Assembly (NCBI RefSeq): GCF_022014595.1
Contig: NZ_CP091740.1
Span: forward strand, 4,018,200-4,082,199
Length of the DNA stretch: 64,000 nt
Origin: Solitalea lacus
Lineage (GTDB): Bacteria; Bacteroidota; Bacteroidia; Sphingobacteriales; Sphingobacteriaceae
Reading direction: 5' to 3'
Shown: piece after piece, positions 17,146 through 25,872 of the stretch
Layout of the letters: every line of letters begins with the position of its first letter
Position numbering within the stretch: position 1 is the first letter of the stretch
The notes under the pieces: generated by a model
The model's input: the letters and a program-made list of their open reading frames with translations, nothing else
Told to the model about the DNA's origin: nothing
Database searches by the model: none
Made by a program: the position numbers and the translations under genes

Positions 17146-19164
17146 CTAGTATTGTAATATTTTTTGAATTGCTTCATCTAATCTTGATTTGGCTAAAAAA
17201 TTATCCTCGAGTGATTTACTCATTGGTATGGCTGTATCTATACTCGCACAACGAACTACCGGTCCATCCAAATAATTGAACAAGTGCTCTGCTATAAAGG
17301 CAGCAATCTCTGCTCCCACGCCACAACATAAGGTATCCTCATGCAAAATCAGCACTTTACCATTTTTCTTAACCGTTTCCGTAACAGCCTCAATATCCCA
17401 AGGCAAAAGCGTTCGTAAATCAAGCAAATCGGCAGAAACTTCAAGATGCTCATTCAAATAATCAAGAGCCCAGTGAACACCTAAACCATACGTAATTATT
17501 GATAGTTGTTCTCCTTCTTTTACCAATCTAGCTTTTCCGATAGGTGTAGTGTAATATTCATCTGCAATTTCCTCCGAAATCCCTCTATACAAATATTTAT
17601 GTTCAAAGAACATCACTGGATTAGGATCTTCGATTGCTGCAGTTAAAAGACCTTTGGCATCACTAGGAAATGCAGGATAAACCACTTTTAATCCCGGGGT
17701 TTTTACAAACCAAGCTTCATTACTTTGTGAATGAAAAGGTCCTGCACCTGTTCCGGCTCCTGTTGGCATGCGCACAACCACATCTGCATTTTGTCCCCAG
17801 CGGTAATGACTTTTAGCCAGATTATTCACAATCTGGTTAAATCCGCAGGTAACAAAATCAGCAAACTGCATCTCCATGATAGCTTTATATCCATTTATCG
17901 AAAGCCCAAAAGCTGCCCCTACAATTGCAGACTCACAAATAGGCGTATTCCTTACCCTTCCTTTACCAAACTCCTCCACAAAACCTTGAGTAATTTTAAA
18001 TGCCCCACCGTACTCAGCTATATCTTGTCCCATTATCACAAGATTACTATGGCGACGCATTGCTTGTCGCATGGCATCTGAAATTGCATCTAAATAACGT
18101 TTATCAGTTTTAGCAGAGTTTTCAGGCTCCATATTTATATCCCCTACTGGAGCATACATATCTGCAAGTTCAATATTAATATCAGCATTAATATCAGGTT
18201 CAGAAAAGGCCATATCTACAGCATTATCAATCTCAATTTTTATCCTGATTTTTAGCTCATCGACATAATCCTTATCAATAACTCCCTGCAGCAGTAAATA
18301 ATTCTCAAAATTTTGCACCGGATCCTTAAGCGCCCACTCCTCAAACAATTCCTGAGGAACATACTTGGTACCTGAGGCTTCTTCATGCCCTCTCATACGA
18401 AAAGTCATACATTCTACTAATACCGGGCGAGGATTATGCCGTATATCAGTTGCAATTCGACGAATAGTATCGTAAACCTCCAACACATTATTCCCATCAA
18501 TTTTTTTTCCTTCAATTCCGTAACCCATTGCCCGGTCTACCAAACTTTCACATTTATATTGCTCATTAGTTGGCGTTGAAAGTCCGTAACCATTGTTTTC
18601 GATAAGAAATATTACCGGCAATTTCCACACAGAGGCGACATTTAAAGCTTCGTGAAAATCACCTTCACTCGTTGCACCTTCACCTGTAAAAACTAAAGTG
18701 GCCTTATTTCTTTGTTCAAGCACGTCTGCCAAAGCAATGCCATCAGCTAAAGCCATCTGAGGCCCCAGGTGAGAGATCATCCCAATAATTTTATATTCTT
18801 GAGTACCAAAATGGAAAGAACGATCTCGTCCTTTTGTAAAGCCACTCATTTTCCCCTGCCATTGTCCAATAAGTCGATTTAAAGGAATATTTCTACTGGT
18901 AAACACACCTAAGTTCCGGTGCATTGGAAGAATGTATTCATCGGAATTCATGCCCATGGTTGCTCCTATTGCAATGGCCTCCTGACCAATTCCTGAGAAC
19001 CATTTACCTACCTTTCCCTGCCGTAAGAGGATAAGCATCTTTTCCTCAATCATCCGAGGGCGCAGCAGGTTTTTATATAAATCAACTAAAGTTTCATTAG
19101 CATATTGCTTACGATCATACTGCATATACACAGTGTTGTTTAGGGTTTCGATTGATGTTTCCAT
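17146..19164 (-). CDS. Fused alpha-beta E1 component of a 2-oxoacid (branched-chain type) dehydrogenase
   Basis: E1 decarboxylates a 2-oxoacid with thiamine diphosphate and passes the acyl group to a lipoyl E2. Residues about 20-330 are the alpha subunit (GQEAIAIGATMGM, MHRNLGVF, FHFGTQEYKIIGMISHLGPQ, ThDP motif GEGATSEGDFHEALN...NNGYG). Residues about 350-672 are the beta subunit (MGQDIAEYGGAFKITQGF, PICESAIVGAAFG, MPTGAGTGAGPFHSQSNEAWF, DLRTLLPWD, LILHEDT). The ThDP motif begins GEG where GDG is usual. A -7 box ends only 2 bases before ATG 19164, so the second in-frame ATG at 19125 (MQYDRKQY, where homologues tend to start) may be the true start. No E2/E3 genes adjoin. Confidence 0.93.
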   Translation of the reverse strand: METSIETLNNTVYMQYDRKQYANETLVDLYKNLLRPRMIEEKMLILLRQGKVGKWFSGIGQEAIAIGATMGMNSDEYILPMHRNLGVFTSRNIPLNRLIGQWQGKMSGFTKGRDRSFHFGTQEYKIIGMISHLGPQMALADGIALADVLEQRNKATLVFTGEGATSEGDFHEALNVASVWKLPVIFLIENNGYGLSTPTNEQYKCESLVDRAMGYGIEGKKIDGNNVLEVYDTIRRIATDIRHNPRPVLVECMTFRMRGHEEASGTKYVPQELFEEWALKDPVQNFENYLLLQGVIDKDYVDELKIRIKIEIDNAVDMAFSEPDINADINIELADMYAPVGDINMEPENSAKTDKRYLDAISDAMRQAMRRHSNLVIMGQDIAEYGGAFKITQGFVEEFGKGRVRNTPICESAIVGAAFGLSINGYKAIMEMQFADFVTCGFNQIVNNLAKSHYRWGQNADVVVRMPTGAGTGAGPFHSQSNEAWFVKTPGLKVVYPAFPSDAKGLLTAAIEDPNPVMFFEHKYLYRGISEEIADEYYTTPIGKARLVKEGEQLSIITYGLGVHWALDYLNEHLEVSADLLDLRTLLPWDIEAVTETVKKNGKVLILHEDTLCCGVGAEIAAFIAEHLFNYLDGPVVRCASIDTAIPMSKSLEDNFLAKSRLDEAIQKILQY

Positions 19165-19166
19165 GG

Positions 19167-19174
19167 CAAACCTA
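19167..19174 (-). promoter_or_regulatory. -7 box (TAGGTTTG) of the E1 gene
   Basis: Exact TAnnTTTG on the minus strand, ending two bases before the first ATG. It implies a leaderless message or translation from the ATG at 19125. Confidence 0.5.
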
Positions 19175-19302
19175 AGATGGAGAATATTTTTTGATTTTTC
19201 ATAACAAGTGTGAGCTGGCTGGGGATAAAATTCAGCCTGATCATTTCAACTACTCAACTGATTATTATACTTTAGTACTTAAATTCAAACTAACTACTTA
19301 AT

Positions 19303-21714
19303 ATGAAATTAAAACATCTCCTAATTCTTCTTTCCCTATTTACCTTTATCAATGCTTATGCCGATGATCCTATACTAGAATTACTAAAGAAAAAGTTGAT
19401 TGACCCCTACAGCAACTATTTTGCTCAAGAGCGGGAGCGCGTTTATTTGGATATTAATCGCTCTGAGTTTTTAGCCGGTGATAACATTTGGTTTAAGGCC
19501 TATGTTTATAATGCCAAAAACCGTTTACCATTTAAAGAAACCAATAAATTATACGCCGAACTATTTGATCCAAGCGGCAAATTGATAGAAAGAAAAACGC
19601 TTTATGTTCATGAAGGAACAGCGAACAGTCTTTTCCAGCTAAAAACCAATGCTCAATCCGGAGATTATACAGTAAGAGCCTATACTAACTGGATGCGCAA
19701 CTTTACAGATCAAGCCTTTTACAGTGAAACTATTCATGTGCGAGCAATTGGTGAACCGATGGCCACAACCCCAAACCCACAGCCTTCTGAAGATATAGAT
19801 GTTCAGCTTTTTGCTGAGGGAGGAACCTTTACGAAGGATGTTGATTGTCATTTTGGGATAAAAGTTACCCTTCCCAACGGGCATGGCGCAGAAACAAAGG
19901 GATGGCTGATTAATTCAAAAGAAGACACCTTACAAACCTTTCAAACCAATCAGTTAGGCATTGGTGAGTTTATGTTATTCAATGCAGGTAAAGATTATAA
20001 AATCAAGATTAACTACAAAGGAATAGTTAAAGAATTGCCCCTTCCCGAACCTAATCCTAAAGGCTTATCGCTTTTAGTGAACAATATGCTTCCAAACAAA
20101 GTGATTGCATCTGTAAAAACTAATGATCAAACACTTGCAGAATTTAATCAGCAACAGTTTTTTGTTCTTGTTCATAACAATGGAAACATTTACTCATCCA
20201 TGTATTTTAAACTAGATGCTAATGAAAAGATATTTTCTGTTGAAAAAAAATTACTTGGCCCGGGCGTAAATTACATTACACTTTTCAGCCATGATTTTAA
20301 ACCAATTGCTGAGCGCCTGATCTTCAATTCAACAATAAACATCAGAGGAAGCCTCTCTCTTTCTCATCAGATGATGAACGATTCATTAACGGTTACTGTT
20401 AACACTGCTGACACAAGTGGCCTAGGATCTACAGCCAATCTTAGCTTCTCAATTTTGCCCAAACAAACCGTCGGCAACAATTTTCAATCATCACTTTTGG
20501 CAGATTTACTGTTAAGCTCTTCACTTAAAGGGGCTATTGAATCAACTTATTACTATTTTGAAAGTAATGATTATCAGCGTCAGAAAGATCTTGATAATTT
20601 ACTGCTCACCCAAGGCTGGAGAAAATATGAATGGTCAGATATTTTATTCGATAAGGTTCCCGGCATTAAACATGAATTTGAAAGTGGCTTTACCATAAAT
20701 GCAACTGCAGAGAATCGTTTGAAAAGCAAGCCTGAGAAAGAATCAAATATTACACTCTTCTCTAGGGAAAACGACTTAATGCTATCACAGAATGCAGATG
20801 AACATGGAAACGTTTCATTTAAGAACTTATACCTGGCTGATTCAAGCAAAGTGCTCCTTTCAGCATCAACATTAAAAGGCAGTTCTTGGAACAGGACCTT
20901 AAAAGCAAACATTATTTATCCTCGCTTGGATAGCACCATTGCTGTTAAACAATTTAAAAGGTTTACCAAAAGCACAATAACCGACAAGGAAATTATCAAA
21001 CCCCTTACCGAACGCTTATTCGAACTGAAAGAAGTTGTAATAAGGGCTGAAAAAAAGAAGGACCCATTTGAAGGAAATCTTTATCGGTCAATGAATGACA
21101 GGGTATTTGAAATTAATAAAGAGAACTATTACAGATACAACTCTATCGAGCAAATTCTGATGAACGAATTTTTCCTGCAGGTTACACGTAGCCCAATGGG
21201 GGAACTAAAAGTAAATATGGGCCGAGGAGTTAGCAGTTTTCAAGGAGGCGCAGACCCTACTCTTATTGTGGATGGCATGGTAATGAATGATTTAAGTTAC
21301 TTATCAATTTTACAAGTTCAGGATATTGAAGCCATTGCAATTAACAAATCAGCCAATGCCATGTTAGGCTTTAAAGGGGGCAACGGTTCGATTAACATTG
21401 TAACTCGAAGAGCACCGATTGACTGGGGACCTGAAGGGATAAGCAGCAGTAGAAACTTTCAAGTAAAGGGCTATGCAAAGCCTGTGGCATTTTATACGCC
21501 AAAGTATTCTTTGCCACCGCAATCAGAAACATTTCAAAAGTATGCCACGCTTTTCTGGAAACCAGATGTACAAACGGATTCAACAGGAAAGGCTCAGTTT
21601 AGGTTTTCTTTACCCAAAGAAATAAAGGAAATTATTGTTCGGACAGAAGGAATTTCAGCCAATGGAACTATTTACTTTGAAAACAAGATGCTTACTGTTA
21701 CACCGGGGTTATAA
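19303..21714 (+). CDS. Exported MG2-like protein with TonB-receptor plug-like C-terminus
   Basis: This 803-residue protein has a signal peptide (1-20, FINAYA). RERVYLDINRSEFLAGDNIWFKAYVYNA is like the MG2 domain of alpha-2-macroglobulins, which also function as exported carriers in Bacteroidota. Several beta-sandwich segments follow (about 160-600). Near the C-terminus, PTLIVDGMVMNDLSYLSILQVQDIEAIAINKSANAMLGFKGGNGSINIVTRR copies the plug motif of SusC proteins but without a barrel. Such proteins occur widely in this phylum with no known function. It stands alone, with a good terminator behind it. Family level only. Confidence 0.75.
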   Translation: MKLKHLLILLSLFTFINAYADDPILELLKKKLIDPYSNYFAQERERVYLDINRSEFLAGDNIWFKAYVYNAKNRLPFKETNKLYAELFDPSGKLIERKTLYVHEGTANSLFQLKTNAQSGDYTVRAYTNWMRNFTDQAFYSETIHVRAIGEPMATTPNPQPSEDIDVQLFAEGGTFTKDVDCHFGIKVTLPNGHGAETKGWLINSKEDTLQTFQTNQLGIGEFMLFNAGKDYKIKINYKGIVKELPLPEPNPKGLSLLVNNMLPNKVIASVKTNDQTLAEFNQQQFFVLVHNNGNIYSSMYFKLDANEKIFSVEKKLLGPGVNYITLFSHDFKPIAERLIFNSTINIRGSLSLSHQMMNDSLTVTVNTADTSGLGSTANLSFSILPKQTVGNNFQSSLLADLLLSSSLKGAIESTYYYFESNDYQRQKDLDNLLLTQGWRKYEWSDILFDKVPGIKHEFESGFTINATAENRLKSKPEKESNITLFSRENDLMLSQNADEHGNVSFKNLYLADSSKVLLSASTLKGSSWNRTLKANIIYPRLDSTIAVKQFKRFTKSTITDKEIIKPLTERLFELKEVVIRAEKKKDPFEGNLYRSMNDRVFEINKENYYRYNSIEQILMNEFFLQVTRSPMGELKVNMGRGVSSFQGGADPTLIVDGMVMNDLSYLSILQVQDIEAIAINKSANAMLGFKGGNGSINIVTRRAPIDWGPEGISSSRNFQVKGYAKPVAFYTPKYSLPPQSETFQKYATLFWKPDVQTDSTGKAQFRFSLPKEIKEIIVRTEGISANGTIYFENKMLTVTPGL

Positions 21715-21750
21715 GAGATAGAGCATTTCATAGATTTTATGAATTATAGA

Positions 21751-21778
21751 GGCTGGGAATATATTTCCAGCCTTTTTT
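21751..21778 (+). terminator. Intrinsic terminator
   Basis: GGCTGGGAA...TTCCAGCC stem (21751-21772) followed by TTTTTT; serves the MG2-like gene. Confidence 0.85.
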
Positions 21779-21830
21779 CACTTTCCCTTTTAATGAAACG
21801 ATACAGCTCGAAACCTCCTGTCTAAAGTTT

Positions 21831-21838
21831 TATCTTTG
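21831..21838 (+). promoter_or_regulatory. -7 box (TATCTTTG) of aat
   Basis: Exact TAnnTTTG ending 3 bases before ATG 21842. A transcript from it would be leaderless or nearly so. Confidence 0.5.
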
Positions 21839-21841
21839 CAC

Positions 21842-22498
21842 ATGCCCGTTTATGAACTGTCTGAAGATCTGATTTTCCCTCATCCTCTTTTAGCTGATGA
21901 TAGCGGTCTTTTAGCCATCGGAGGAGACTTATCCCCCGAACGTCTTTTGTTAGCTTATCGCCATGGTATTTTCCCTTGGTTTTCTGAAGAGGATCCTATT
22001 CTTTGGCACGCTCCTAACCCACGTTTTGTGTTATGGCCTCAAAACCTCAAGGTATCCAAAAGCATGAAACAATTATTACGTTCAAATAAATATAAAATCA
22101 CAATTAATAAAGATTTTAAGAGTGTAATTGCCAACTGTAAACACATTGCCAGAAAAGATCAACCTGAAACATGGATTACCTCTGAAATGCAACAGGCTTA
22201 TATCCGCCTACATAATCTTGGCTATGCACACTCAGTAGAGGTCTGGATTAATGACGAACTAGTAGGCGGATTATATGGCATTAATTTAGGAACCGTATTC
22301 TTTGGAGAATCCATGTTCCATAAAGTAAGTAATGCTTCAAAAATTGCCTTCATTTATTTAGCCCAATCAATACCTTTCTCAATCATCGATTGTCAAATGG
22401 AAACTGAACATTTGAAAAGCTTGGGAGCTGAAAGTATTTCTATGGAACTTTTCTTGGAAACTCTGGACCAGCAAGCCGACATGCCATCCCTTTTGTAA
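21842..22498 (+). CDS. aat: Leucyl/phenylalanyl-tRNA-protein transferase Aat
   Basis: It adds Leu or Phe from tRNA to the N-terminus of proteins, marking them for ClpS/ClpAP degradation (N-degron pathway). The 218-residue product is almost entirely family consensus: GLLAIGGDLSPERLLLAYRHGIFPWF, DPILWHAPNPRFVL, ETWITSEMQQAYIRLHNLGYAHSVEVW, LVGGLYGINLGTVFFGESMFHKVSNASK. ATG 21842 is taken; an upstream TTG (21836) lies inside the promoter box. No partner genes adjoin. Confidence 0.97.
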   Translation: MPVYELSEDLIFPHPLLADDSGLLAIGGDLSPERLLLAYRHGIFPWFSEEDPILWHAPNPRFVLWPQNLKVSKSMKQLLRSNKYKITINKDFKSVIANCKHIARKDQPETWITSEMQQAYIRLHNLGYAHSVEVWINDELVGGLYGINLGTVFFGESMFHKVSNASKIAFIYLAQSIPFSIIDCQMETEHLKSLGAESISMELFLETLDQQADMPSLL

Positions 22499-22560
22499 AA
22501 TCAAATCATTATTCATCTCACTAATTGCCTTGCAATTATCTTATTTTTTTCATATTATTA

Positions 22561-22579
22561 TGATATCAAAATGATATCA
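22561..22579. promoter_or_regulatory. Paired palindromic boxes (TGATATCA) before the SPFH operon
   Basis: TGATATCA at 22561-22568 and again at 22572-22579, each an 8-bp palindrome, are 11 bp apart (one helical turn) and end 13 bases before the ATG. Tandem palindromes on one face of DNA are the usual target of ribbon-helix-helix repressors, and one is encoded by the third gene of this operon. Autoregulation is inferred. Confidence 0.5.
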
Positions 22580-22592
22580 AATATTTACCACA

Positions 22593-23444
22593 ATGATCGA
22601 AAAAATCAAGACCCCACTTTCGGGTTTCGCCATGCTTGGCTTTGCTATAGTATGTTTGGCAGGAACTGCTTATTCATTCTTTTCTCAACAGATCGTTTTA
22701 GGCATATTACTTCTGTTTACTTCTCTTATCACCTTTGCGGGTATCATAATCATCAATCCAAATGAATCAAGGGTATTAACCTTTTTTGGAACCTACTCAG
22801 GCACAGTTAAAGCAAACGGATTATTCTTTGTAAACCCGCTTTACAAAAAACAATCGGTTTCATTAAGGGCTCGCAACCTCAATGGACAATCATTAAAGGT
22901 TAATGATAAAATGGGCAATCCAATTGAAATTGCAGCTGTTATCGTTTGGCAGGTTCAAGACACTGCCAAAGCTACCTTCGCTGTGGACAATTACACGCAA
23001 TACGTAAACATTCAGAGTGAGGCCGCCGTACGTCATTTAGCTGGAAGTTGTCCTTATGACAATTTAGAAGATGAATCTGCTACGTTAACCTTACGTGATG
23101 GAGCCGAAAAAGTGAATGAGATGCTTGAGAATGAGCTAAACGAACGACTAAGCCCTGCAGGTATTATTGTATTGGAAGCTCGAATAAGCCATTTAGCCTA
23201 TGCACCGGAAATAGCCGGAGCAATGCTCCAACGCCAACAAGCAACTGCCGTTGTAGCTGCCCGAAAACAAATTGTTGAAGGAGCTGTAAGCATGGTAGAA
23301 ATGGCCTTATCCCGACTTTCTGAAAGGGAAATCATTCAGCTTGATGAAGAACGAAAAGCTGCCATGGTCAGCAATCTGTTGGTCGTTCTTTGCGCAGAAA
23401 AGGCTGTAAGCCCTGTATTAAACACCGGAACACTTTATAACTAG
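22593..23444 (+). CDS. SPFH domain (stomatin/prohibitin/slipin-type) membrane protein
   Basis: This 283-residue protein has two N-terminal membrane helices (about 11-31 and 34-54) and then an SPFH/Band 7 domain ([41 protein letters not shown]). It continues with [36 protein letters not shown] and a C-terminal heptad-rich region that ends at an alanine/glutamate helix. SPFH proteins form ring scaffolds in membranes and often organise membrane proteases or lipid microdomains. Three bases separate it from the next gene, so it is the first gene of a three-gene operon with a PH-like membrane protein and a ribbon-helix-helix protein. Confidence 0.9.
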   Translation: MIEKIKTPLSGFAMLGFAIVCLAGTAYSFFSQQIVLGILLLFTSLITFAGIIIINPNESRVLTFFGTYSGTVKANGLFFVNPLYKKQSVSLRARNLNGQSLKVNDKMGNPIEIAAVIVWQVQDTAKATFAVDNYTQYVNIQSEAAVRHLAGSCPYDNLEDESATLTLRDGAEKVNEMLENELNERLSPAGIIVLEARISHLAYAPEIAGAMLQRQQATAVVAARKQIVEGAVSMVEMALSRLSEREIIQLDEERKAAMVSNLLVVLCAEKAVSPVLNTGTLYN

Positions 23445-23447
23445 GTT

Positions 23448-23960
23448 ATGCAATTTGAAGAGAAGCAAAAGTTTAATCAGCTGTGGATAGCCTTGTTGAT
23501 TTTTAGTTCTGTTGCTATGACACTTGGCTTATTCCTGTACCAGTGGAAAGTAATGAAAAACTATCAACCAGCACTGTTGGCTGTAATCGGCTTTGAACTA
23601 TTTATGGTATTTCTTCTTCATCAGCTTTTTACTCTTAAAACATTGATTGACTTAGAAGGCATCCATTTCCAGTTTAAACCTTTTCATCTACGAATGAAAA
23701 CAATAAACTGGTATGACATTGATCAAGCCTACATTCGTAAATATGAGCCGATTACTGAATACGGCGGTTGGGGCATTAAGGGCTTATGGCCTTTCAAAAG
23801 CGGTAGGGCCTACAATGTTTCTGGAGATATCGGCTTGCAAATTAAATTAACCAATGGCAAAAGAATTTTGATCGGAACTAACCAAGCCGTTGAGATGCAG
23901 AAAGTGTTAAACTCAATTGCCAAATTCAAAAAGTTAACCAACATTATTGTAGTTGCCTAA
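23448..23960 (+). CDS. Two-helix membrane protein with PH-like cytoplasmic domain
   Basis: This 170-residue protein has membrane segments at about 12-30 and 42-60. It is followed by a beta-rich domain (IDLEGIHFQFKPFHLRMKTINWYDIDQAYIRKYEPITEYGGWGIKG, then GDIGLQIKLTNGKRILIGTNQAVEMQKVL) that reads like a bacterial PH-type fold. It is translated 3 bases after the SPFH gene, so probably works with it at the membrane. No enzymatic motif is visible. Another protein of the same general plan is encoded at 48203-48685. Confidence 0.7.
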   Translation: MQFEEKQKFNQLWIALLIFSSVAMTLGLFLYQWKVMKNYQPALLAVIGFELFMVFLLHQLFTLKTLIDLEGIHFQFKPFHLRMKTINWYDIDQAYIRKYEPITEYGGWGIKGLWPFKSGRAYNVSGDIGLQIKLTNGKRILIGTNQAVEMQKVLNSIAKFKKLTNIIVVA

Positions 23961-23986
23961 AGTTCACTAAAATTACCCACGTTGCA

Positions 23987-24178
23987 ATGGCTGCAAAAAA
24001 AGCATTTGTACTTCGTTTGGATCCTGAAATGCTGAAAGAATTAGAGCGTTGGGCTGCGGCTGAGTTCCGTAGCGTTAACGGACAAATAGAGTATATTTTG
24101 TTTGACGCACTAAAAAAACGGAATAAAAACTTTAAACTTAAAGGAGATAACGATTCTGACACACAAGAAAAGCAATAA
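23987..24178 (+). CDS. Arc-like ribbon-helix-helix DNA-binding protein
   Basis: The 63-residue protein matches the Arc/MetJ fold: a short strand AFVLRLDPEMLKELERWAAAEF, then RSVNGQIEYILFDALKKR, then a charged tail. These dimeric repressors bind short repeated palindromes. It is the third gene of the SPFH operon (26 bases after the membrane gene), and two TGATATCA boxes lie at the operon start. The same module (SPFH gene followed by an Arc-like gene) is seen in relatives from general knowledge. The role as autorepressor is a proposal. Confidence 0.8.
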   Translation: MAAKKAFVLRLDPEMLKELERWAAAEFRSVNGQIEYILFDALKKRNKNFKLKGDNDSDTQEKQ

Positions 24179-24195
24179 CTTAAAACGATAAAAGA

Positions 24196-24239
24196 CAAGC
24201 ACCGAAGTATAATAAAACATATTCCGGTGCTTGGTTTTT
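24196..24239 (+). terminator. Terminator of the SPFH operon
   Basis: CAAGCACCG (24196-24204) pairs with CGGTGCTTG (24225-24233) and is followed by GTTTTTT. Confidence 0.85.
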
Positions 24240-24258
24240 TATTGACAGCTCAAAGAGT

Positions 24259-25644
24259 TTATTTTACATTTTTATGCATCTCTCTCCACTGCTCATTGAA
24301 CGACTTATGAGCTATTGGAGGCAGCTCTCGACGTTTACCCCAGGTATTCCCGGCAAAACGTTTTAAGAAAAAGCTTTTCCAACGCCCTCCTAACATATTC
24401 ATAAGGTTGCGTTTCAGCATTCCTTTTTTCCAAAAATACCAGGTCCACATTTCTGATTTAGGAGCCAGGTTTTCATTCACAGCATCTCTCCTATTCAGCA
24501 AAAGCATTTTATGAATATCTATATGGACAGGGCAAACTTCTGAACATTTCCCGCATAGACTTGAAGCATAGCTTAAATGTTTAAACTCTTCCATCCCTTG
24601 CAAATGCGGCGTAATGATAGACCCAATTGGGCCACTATAGGTAGTTTCATAAGTATGTCCGCCAATATTTTTATAAACAGGGCAACCGTTTAAACAGGCT
24701 CCGCATCGAATACAATACAATCCTTGGCGCTGTTCTTTTTGTGCCAGCAAATTGGTCCTGCCATTATCAAGCAACACAACATACATTTCATCCGGACCGT
24801 CCATCTCTTCTGGTTGGCGCGGACCACTTATAATGGAATTATAAACCGTTAAATTTTGACCTGTCCCATGGGTAGCCAACAAGGGCCAAAACAAGTCAAG
24901 ATCATAAACACTAGGAACGATTTTCTCAATGCCTACTATAGCTATATGAACCTTGGGAAAGGTAGTAGATAACCTTGCATTACCTTCGTTTTCAGTTAAA
25001 CAAACACTTCCTGTATCAGCAATCAGAAAGTTACCTCCGGTAATACCAATATCTGCGGTAACATATTTATTTCTTAAAAGTTCACGTGCTTTTTGAGTGA
25101 GCTGTTCGGGAGTAGAATCAATTGGGGTACCAAATTTTTCATGAAACAACTTGGCAATATCCTCCTTTGACAAGTGCATCGCTGGCGTAACAATATGATA
25201 AGGCTTTTGCCCTAGCAATTGAACAATGTATTCACCCAGGTCCGTCTCCAGCGCCTCAATCCCATTATGTTCAAGGTACTCATTCAGCTCAATCTCCTCT
25301 GTAGTCATTGACTTTGACTTCACCATGGTTTTGGCGTTGTATTTCTTAAAGATTGCCAACACCTCTTTACGGGCCTCTTCAGCATCATTGGCCCAAATCA
25401 CTTTTCCTCCTCTGCGGGTAAAGTTAGCTTCAAATTCAACCAGGTATTTTTCCAGATTCTCCATTGTTCGCCACTTAACAATATTGGCTTTCTTTTTGGA
25501 GTTTTCAAGATCAAAAAAGCGGGAAACACCTCGTGCAACAGCAGTATCGTATTTATTTATATTGAAATTGATCTTACGGCGGTGATCGAGATCAAATGCC
25601 TTTGCTTCGGCATCATTGAGAAATTGCGCGGAATGCTGACTCAT
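24259..25644 (-). CDS. lutB: LutB-like iron-sulfur protein (LUD domain plus ferredoxin domain)
   Basis: LutB is the iron-sulfur subunit of the LutABC L-lactate oxidation complex. The 461-residue product has a LUD fold (about 60-290; KSKSMTTEEIELNEYLEHNGIEALETDLGEYIVQL, GITGGNFLIADTGSVCLTENEGNARLSTTFPKVHI). Two [4Fe-4S] clusters follow: CIRCGACLNGCPVY at about 310-323 and CGKCSEVCPVHID near 363. The ATG at 25644 (MSQHSAQFL) is preferred to the upstream one at 25671, because a -7 box occupies 25657-25650. lutA and lutC are not beside it; they may be elsewhere. Confidence 0.85.
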   Translation of the reverse strand: MSQHSAQFLNDAEAKAFDLDHRRKINFNINKYDTAVARGVSRFFDLENSKKKANIVKWRTMENLEKYLVEFEANFTRRGGKVIWANDAEEARKEVLAIFKKYNAKTMVKSKSMTTEEIELNEYLEHNGIEALETDLGEYIVQLLGQKPYHIVTPAMHLSKEDIAKLFHEKFGTPIDSTPEQLTQKARELLRNKYVTADIGITGGNFLIADTGSVCLTENEGNARLSTTFPKVHIAIVGIEKIVPSVYDLDLFWPLLATHGTGQNLTVYNSIISGPRQPEEMDGPDEMYVVLLDNGRTNLLAQKEQRQGLYCIRCGACLNGCPVYKNIGGHTYETTYSGPIGSIITPHLQGMEEFKHLSYASSLCGKCSEVCPVHIDIHKMLLLNRRDAVNENLAPKSEMWTWYFWKKGMLKRNLMNMLGGRWKSFFLKRFAGNTWGKRRELPPIAHKSFNEQWREMHKNVK

Positions 25645-25649
25645 GCAAT

Positions 25650-25657
25650 CAAAAATA
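25650..25657 (-). promoter_or_regulatory. -7 box (TATTTTTG) of the lutB-like gene
   Basis: Exact TAnnTTTG on the minus strand, ending 5 bases before ATG 25644; TTGG occurs about 24 bases further upstream. The message would be leaderless. Confidence 0.5.
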
Positions 25658-25810
25658 GAGAAAATGATCAAAATTTTAATCCAATAAACTGTTCATTTTA
25701 TTAACAAAAAATCAACGTTGACTAAAATGCTTTTATCCCAAAAAAGTCATTAGGGAATAGCAGCCATCAAACTGTTTCAACTAGTAGTGAGAAGTTTGTT
25801 CATATTTAAC

Positions 25811-25841
25811 TTGATATTTCAAGAAGTGTTCATTATTTTTG
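25811..25841 (+). promoter_or_regulatory. Promoter of the AbiE operon
   Basis: TTG (25811-25813), a 20-base spacer and an exact TATTTTTG (25834-25841). This is among the best matches to the Bacteroidota consensus in the window. Predicted start of transcription is near 25847. Confidence 0.7.
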
Positions 25842-25861
25842 AATGTACACGTTTCGTGAAC
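25826..25861. promoter_or_regulatory. AbiEi operator: two overlapping inverted repeats
   Basis: GTGTTCAT (25826-25833) and ATGTACAC (25843-25850) flank the -7 box with one mismatch. GTACACG (25845-25851) and CGTGAAC (25855-25861) form a second repeat with one mismatch that shares the middle half-site. Two inverted repeats at the promoter are the known mode of AbiEi autorepression in Streptococcus, so this is a likely equivalent. Confidence 0.55.
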
Positions 25862-25872
25862 TCTTAAAATAA

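Noticed and set aside
17146-19164. Frameshift joining separate E1 alpha and beta genes
   Set aside because: The fused alpha-beta form is a continuous frame with a clear linker and is common in Bacteroidota.
22571-22765. Small plus-strand frame overlapping the SPFH gene start
   Set aside because: It is in another frame of the SPFH gene and shows no family motif.
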